This document shows, piece after piece, positions 59,271 to 64,000 of a stretch of DNA of 64,000 nt; position 1 is the stretch's first letter, and each line of letters begins with the position of its first letter. The notes below the pieces were generated by a model that ran no database searches, was not told where the DNA came from, and saw nothing but the letters and a program-made list of their open reading frames with translations. Source of the DNA: Isoetes taiwanensis. Taxonomy: Eukaryota; Streptophyta; Lycopodiopsida; Isoetales; Isoetaceae. The position numbers and the translations under genes were made by a program. The stretch covers positions 312,001 to 376,000 of the forward strand of contig JAJEKV010000132.1 in the NCBI GenBank assembly GCA_021234155.1, in the 5' to 3' direction.

Positions 59271-59315
59271 GAGAAAGCGTTTGGCTGCCTTGGCGCCGCG
59301 ATAAGTTTCTTGTAG
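59271..59315. repeat. Second, decayed copy of the GC hairpin repeat
   Basis: Shares GCCGCGATAAGTTTCTTGTA with 4897-4918 and the preceding GAGAAA. The GC stem is eroded. Confidence 0.5.
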
Positions 59316-60132
59316 TTTATAAAAAATATAGCGAAATTAGAATGGTACAATGTTATGAAACAATTTAATATATATTCAGGTACATTGATGATTTTTGACC
59401 AAATTGCCCAAATATTCAAATTTTTCCTTGCATGATGGGAGTACTAAAAATCCCAAATCTATCATTTTTTACCGTTTAAAATTCATCTTAAGTTTTGCTT
59501 TGCTTTTTATGCCAGATTTGTTTCTGTGTGTGGGTGTTTAATTTAGAGTCGTTATGGTTATGTATAATTGTTTTCACGCTCAATTCTTGAGGGCATAAAT
59601 GATGTGTTTTGATACTTAATTTGAACAGGTTGGATTTCTGTGAGTTTTTTTTTGCCATTGTGTATTGTCGATTCAAAATTTAGGTTTTGGAGTTATTTTC
59701 TATGGTGAGTATTCTGTTTATAGGGTTCCCATCTCGAGAGTGCAGATTTTATCCCCATGGTATATTCTCCAGTGGCCTTGGCCCTAAGCGCCATGATTTA
59801 GCGATAATGTTTTAGCTATTGGAATGATATATGATGTATGCATGAATGAACAGAATGTCATAGTATCTAAATTGTGCATAACCTAATTGTCGGGGAGTGG
59901 CTAATTACATTGTACATGTTTGGTACTTGTCTTCTTTATTATACATCCACTTCTCATGCATGTTGATGCTATTAATAGCTACGGTCATATCAAAACTAAG
60001 AGATTGCACATCTTGACTTCAGATCTATGAACTAACAACATTTATCTAATCTAACATCATTATTTATCGTAAACCCCTGCTTCCTGGAAATTCCTCGAAT
60101 TTTCAGTGAAAGTTCTTTTTGGGTATTTTTTA
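59316..60132. other. AT-rich spacer including one copy of a dispersed repeat
   Basis: No gene. The stretch 59883-59992 is copy A of a repeat whose copy B is at 61651-61757. Confidence 0.4.
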
Positions 60133-61078
60133 GGCAAGGGTTTCCTGGCGGCGCCGCTTACAGCGCCGCCACTACAGACGTTCTTGTTGTGTCACAAAAC
60201 ATTAACTTCCACAGAACATCAAATCTTGGTGCAACAAAACATTAAAATTTTAAATCACTTGAAAACATTAGAAGTTCCAGAAAAGTGTGCAGATAAAGGT
60301 TTCAGATACAGGTTTCCAGATAAAAGTTTAAATCACTTGAAAACATTAGAAGTTCTACAAAAGTGTGCAGATAAAGGTTTCCACAAAGTTTTCAGATACA
60401 GGTTTCCAGATACTCCTTATAACATTTACTCCTTATAACATTTACCTTCAAATGTTGAAATGTTAAATCGAGAACCTAAAAACTCGTCCATGAGAACCTA
60501 AAACTTCGTCCAATAGCGTTGCAAGAACTTCGGAAATCGGGCAAGAACTTCGGAAATGTTGCTTTGATCTTGCTTTAATCTTAGATCCAATGACCCTCGA
60601 ACTTGGAACTCGGAACTCGGAAAGCCTCAAAACCTAGAAACAAAGAAAAAACATTAGAAGGTATAAAAATTTGAAGCAGAAGTTAAAATAAGATAAATCT
60701 TTACCTTATTTCTGTCGAGCGCCTTCAGCTACACGCCGAATCTTGAAGAAATAAAGAACAAAGAAAAAAAAATCAGTTTTAAACTAAGTAGAATCGCGCT
60801 CAAAACTCATTCAGAAGTTGGAGGAGCATCATTAATCACCTCAGAACCAAATCTGGTGCCTAGCGCCAAGACCTCTGTGAAGATCGCGGAGTAGACAGAC
60901 CGGACCTCGCCATCGCGAAAGCAGAGAGAGAGAAAAAAAAAAGGGGGATGCACGGAATTTCCGGGAAGCGGGGATTACGGTGGGGCCGCCCCCTTTTCGG
61001 GTTTCCATTTGGAAGGGCCGGCGCCGCCGCTTTCGGGCTAACGCCCTTCATTGGCCGCTGCTGCCGGAAACCCCTCAA
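60133..61078. mobile_element. Possible non-autonomous DNA element with imperfect inverted ends
   Basis: The left end has AAGGGTTTCC followed by a GC hairpin (GGCGGCGC ... GCGCCGCC, about 60149-60172). The reverse complement of the right end has AGGGGTTTCCGGCAGCAGCG. About the first dozen bases match well, then similarity fades. The GC content jumps at the right end. No target duplication was confirmed. Confidence 0.3.
60253..60443 (+). repeat. 78-bp tandem duplication plus a 16-bp duplication
   Basis: A unit starting AATCACTTGAAAACATTAGA occurs at 60253 and 60331 (the second with a short internal insertion). The 16-bp unit ACTCCTTATAACATTT is repeated at 60412 and 60428. Confidence 0.85.
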
Positions 61079-61239
61079 AGGTGGCGGTTCCCTAGCACAA
61101 AGACCATAACAGACTTAAATTATGCACATTTATCTTACCTCCTTCATGTAATTATGATTTATGGATAAGAACAGCATGGTTCACTGCAGCCAAAGTTCTA
61201 TTTATCTGAATGTTTTGGTATAGCATACTATTAGGTACT

Positions 61240-61660
61240 AATTGCCGGGGAGTGGCGATTGTAGGTTAAGAAATGCAGCGTGCGTTCGTTTTCCATACTT
61301 AGCGTGCAGGTACCCATACGTCTTAAATGCGTACTTATTCATTTTGTGCATCAAATAAGAACAATTTTTTTTTTTTTTGGTTGCACATTTATGCAGTGCG
61401 TACTTTATAAGTCTGGATGCAGTCATGCGTACTTTATAGGTACGGTACAAGTACTTTTCAAAAAAAATGAAAAAAAAAATAATTTTTTAGGTTAGCGTCA
61501 CGTCGTCGTCACATTATTTTATGTGAAAATCGCAAGATTTGGCGTTCTTTAAACAACAACTTTTGCGATGCGTTTGTGCGTTAAAGCGGCCATCGTGACG
61601 TTATCTTGACGTTGCACGTCTTGTACCGCGTCGCGATGCAGGGAAATCTGATTACTGCGG
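61240..61660. mobile_element. About 400-bp insertion splitting repeat copy B
   Basis: Copy B is interrupted. The phrase ATTGCCGGGGAGTGGC (about 61242-61257) reappears as ATTACTGCGGGAGTGGC (about 61650-61666) on the far side, where copy A is continuous (59886-59901). The intervening DNA is non-coding and has several GCGTACTT repeats (61329, 61398, 61428). The near-identical flanks look like an old target duplication. Confidence 0.35.
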
Positions 61661-61757
61661 GAGTGGCTAATTGCATTGTATATATTTGGTACTTATCTTC
61701 TTTATTATGCATCCACTTCGCATGTGTGTTGATGCTATTAATAGCTATGTTCATATG
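61651..61757 (+). repeat. Copy B of a dispersed repeat (copy A at 59883-59992)
   Basis: The two copies share GGAGTGGCTAATT.CATTGTA, TTGGTACTT.TCTTCTTTAT and GTTGATGCTATTAATAGCTA, about 85-90% alike by eye over roughly 100 bp. Confidence 0.7.
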
Positions 61758-62410
61758 ATAAGGTTGGCAAATTTTGTTGGGCATATGGTTTTGGCGAAGG
61801 TGGGCCGAAATTAGGGTTCCTCTGGTTGGTTTTTTTTTTGCCATGGGCATGGTCTGAGGAAGGAACGGCTAGAACAAAGTCGTGGCAGCCATGATCCGAT
61901 GAAGAGGCGACAGGATGAGGATAGCGTTGTCTTTGGAGGAGATGGTTGACATGCGAGTCGGTTATGTGGGATCTTTGCTACGCATGTGTCTTGCCGAAAA
62001 GGGCCCTCAGATTCTCTGCGTTGTGGATAAAGGATGGGCTGCGGGGGTCGCTCACGGAGAGTTTGAGCTTGAGGGTATCTTTGGCGATGGGCGCCGTCTT
62101 CTCCACGGTACTCCACGAATTGATCATGTTTCTTAGCGAGGCTAGCCCGGTGGTGTGTCTAAGGGGTTAAAGTGGATCTTTGAGGGAGGCCACCGAAGCG
62201 ATTACGTGGCGGCATGCGAGAAGGTATGTGGGAAGGATTCCGGCTCTCTGATGATGTCAATATGCACAAAAGTAATTTTGAAGAGACTCCAAGCAGCATG
62301 CCTTGTGATGGAGGGTTCGGTAGAACCGGGGAGTTCGGTTGTGAATTTGCGGGGTGTTACATTTTCTGCTAACATAGAGCGGGGTTGTTGATACTTGAGA
62401 GATAAGGGAG
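61758..62410 (+). other. Region upstream of the Rep-like gene
   Basis: GC-richer than its surroundings with short open frames on both strands, none with a recognised motif. It may include the 5' part of the Rep-like element or an upstream exon; the frame 62155-62391 ends 20 bases before the Rep-like ORF begins. Confidence 0.35.
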
Positions 62411-64000
62411 ATGTTTCCTCTGTGCTCCAGTTCAGTAGCAAGGTCCCTGTTTTTGAAGACAGGGGCCCTGGCAAACAAGTATTCTGGCAGTGAGGAAATC
62501 CAAGATCGTCAGTTCCACACATGGATCAGCCCTCTGGATGTTAGTGTCACTGTTAGCATAGGGGGAGTGGATGTATGGGATGCTGTGTATAACTACGTGT
62601 GTGGCTTCTTGGATGCTGAGTATTTTAGTGGAATTGTAAGTCTAGAGAGAGGATCAGACTTGGACCATCTTCATCTGCAGTGCGTATTCAGGATTGGTTT
62701 GTCCAGTCCTATGGTAGTGAATGCCAGGTTGAAGAAGTACTTGGGTTGGGATACACACAAACCGGCTGGTGCTATTATTCTGTGTAAGGCCCTCAGAGAC
62801 ACCAACCTGCACTGTTATGAGGGGATGCTAGGCTACTGTCTAAAAGACATGGGGAAGATGCATCATAGGCATCACATGAAGGGTGTAATTGCTGACCAGA
62901 TTGAACGGGGGAAGGACTTGTATGCGCTGTATGGAGCTGGCGACATTAAGAATTGCGTTATTCTTGACAATCAGAACTTGCTTTTAAAGGCTAGGCACTT
63001 CCAACTTTATCATGGGAGAAGGCAATTGACTGCATCTTTAATTGATTATTAATGCGGCATGCTTTATGCGGAGAAATTCGTGCTTTCGGTGGTGCATGGG
63101 TTCTTCCATCAAGACCAATCCTGCTTTTATTTCCCAGCAGCGTGTGGAGGCCGCTTGGCACTTAACTCTGAATCCCAAGTATGCCACTCATAGTGACGTG
63201 AGGCAGGGTTGCCCTTAAGGCCATATCTGCATAGGCGTGATTTAGAAGGTGAGGCGAATCATAAGCTTTCTATATTAATTTTGTAGGCGATTACTTTTTT
63301 GCGACTTGAACTGTTTCATAGAAACTCTGGCGAACCTTGCCAACGTTAATGTGGGGTAAGGGGATAATCTATGATCCTAAACACTTAGATCCATGGAACT
63401 GGAGGCGAAACTCTAGATCTGAGCTTAAGAATGCATGGCTAATTTAAGAAAGGTGGGCGGACGAAATGGTAAAACTTTGGCGAAAGAATATAATTTATTT
63501 TCAATAGTAACCTATTCAGCTTTAGCATCTCATTTTCGAAAATATTCAAAATATAGCCATTTGGCTATAAATAGCCCCTTAAGGGCAACCCTGACGTGAG
63601 GAGTGTGGTCTATGGGCTTCATCCTGGAATAGTCCGGTGGAGAGGGTTGGGAAGGCAAGAAGGAGATTCTGGGATGCTAAGGCAGTTGTTGAGGATGATG
63701 AAGAGAGTGATCAGAACGATGAAGGTAGGGATGAAGATCACGATGGCCCTGCAGGCACACCCTTGGCTGGCTGCCCATCTTACATCCCTCTCAATTTCCA
63801 GGATTGGTCATTCTCTGCCCAGTAAGTTACAGTGTCTTTGCTTTGCTCATGTACATATTTCTTCGTTTTGATGTAGGCACAATGAAAGAAGTTAGCACTG
63901 CTTTGGCCGACGCAGATAGGGACGATGTTTTCAGCCCACTTGTAAATATAGACACTGACTCAGATGAGGAACTGGAGAAGTGTGGTCATGCTGCAGGTGA
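62411..64000 (+). CDS. Rep-like HUH endonuclease gene (Replitron/CRESS-Rep type), interrupted by a MITE and running off the window
   Basis: HUH endonucleases nick and rejoin DNA during rolling-circle-type replication or transposition. The first frame (62411-63052, 213 residues) has FSGIVSLERG then HLHLQ at residues 86-90, the HUH metal-binding motif. At 142-146 it has YCLKD, matching the Rep YxxK motif whose Tyr attacks DNA, preceded by CYEGMLG. The frame then breaks at a TAA (63050-63052). Homology continues through MLYAEKFVLS, WVLPS and QRVEAAWHLTLNPKYA to DVR. It is cut there by a MITE (63204-63593) and resumes as SVVYGLHPGIVRWR, then RFWD and an acidic tail. After a possible intron it is still open at the window edge (MKEVSTALADADRDD). 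No helicase domain is seen. Order and motifs match Replitron-like plant elements; an integrated ssDNA-virus-derived Rep is the alternative. The copy is disabled as it stands. Confidence 0.78.
63204..63593. mobile_element. 390-bp hAT-type MITE with 17-bp perfect inverted ends and 8-bp target duplication
   Basis: Ends CAGGGTTGCCCTTAAGG (63204-63220) and its exact reverse complement (63577-63593). ACGTGAGG flanks both sides (63196-63203 and 63594-63601). CAGGG-type ends and an 8-bp duplication define hAT elements. Deleting it with one ACGTGAGG restores the Rep-like frame from THSDVR into SVVYGLHPG. No coding capacity. Confidence 0.93.

Noticed and set aside
60860-61168. GC-rich ORFs on both strands at 60.9-61.1 kb
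   Set aside because: Overlapping frames on both strands with no motif; explained by the GC-rich end of a repeat.

Overview
The window is nuclear DNA of a land plant with a large, repeat-rich genome. Plant-type genes with many introns (TAF12, sulfite oxidase, an RBP45/47 RNA-binding protein) lie among Ty1/copia and Ty3/gypsy retrotransposons, at least two LINE lineages, hAT relics, SINE-like repeats and MITEs. The species cannot be read from the sequence. A second LINE lineage beside the plant L1 type, together with Rep/HUH-encoding elements, leads me to favour a fern, lycophyte or similar plant; that is inference.

Layout. 0-5 kb: TAF12 (+) with a 27-bp G-box tandem upstream, then a truncated class III peroxidase. 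5-10 kb: a decayed copia (-), a LINE 3' end (-) and the 3' half of another copia with its LTR (+). 11.9-15.3 kb: a complete seven-exon RBP45/47-type gene (-). 15.7-17.3 kb: a relic of a Rep-like gene (-) beside an array of hairpin-forming repeats. 18.1-23.5 kb: a decayed L1-type LINE (+), followed by a transposase-like fragment. 24-26.2 kb: SINE-like repeats and purine-rich tracts. 26.0-29.8 kb: a twelve-exon sulfite oxidase gene (-). 30-34 kb: mostly featureless. 34.6-38.7 kb: a copia relic with LTR (-) and a ZNF862-like hAT relic (-). 38.99-52.26 kb: a full-length chromodomain Ty3/gypsy element (+) with two LTRs and a target-site duplication. 52.4-53.8 kb: a DUF659-type hAT relic (-). 54-55.3 kb: a non-L1 LINE 3' end interrupted by a 276-bp MITE. 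57.5 kb: a coiled-coil ORF. 62.4-64 kb: a Rep-like HUH endonuclease gene (+), interrupted by a 390-bp hAT-type MITE and running off the window.

The host genes are unrelated housekeeping genes and form no operon or pathway. The most interesting thread is the Rep-like gene. It has an HLH motif (residues 86-88) and YCLK motif (142-145) in the order seen in Rep/HUH endonucleases, and its C-terminal part matches the relic near 16 kb. The window therefore holds two members of one HUH-type element family, best compared with Replitrons or with integrated CRESS-DNA-like Rep genes. The two MITE insertions are unusually clear because removing each restores the host reading frame and leaves an exact target duplication (8 bp and 3 bp).

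Sulfite oxidase and the gypsy element show many one-base length changes, often in homopolymers, while codons and splice sites around them are conserved. Part of the apparent gene damage may be assembly error.
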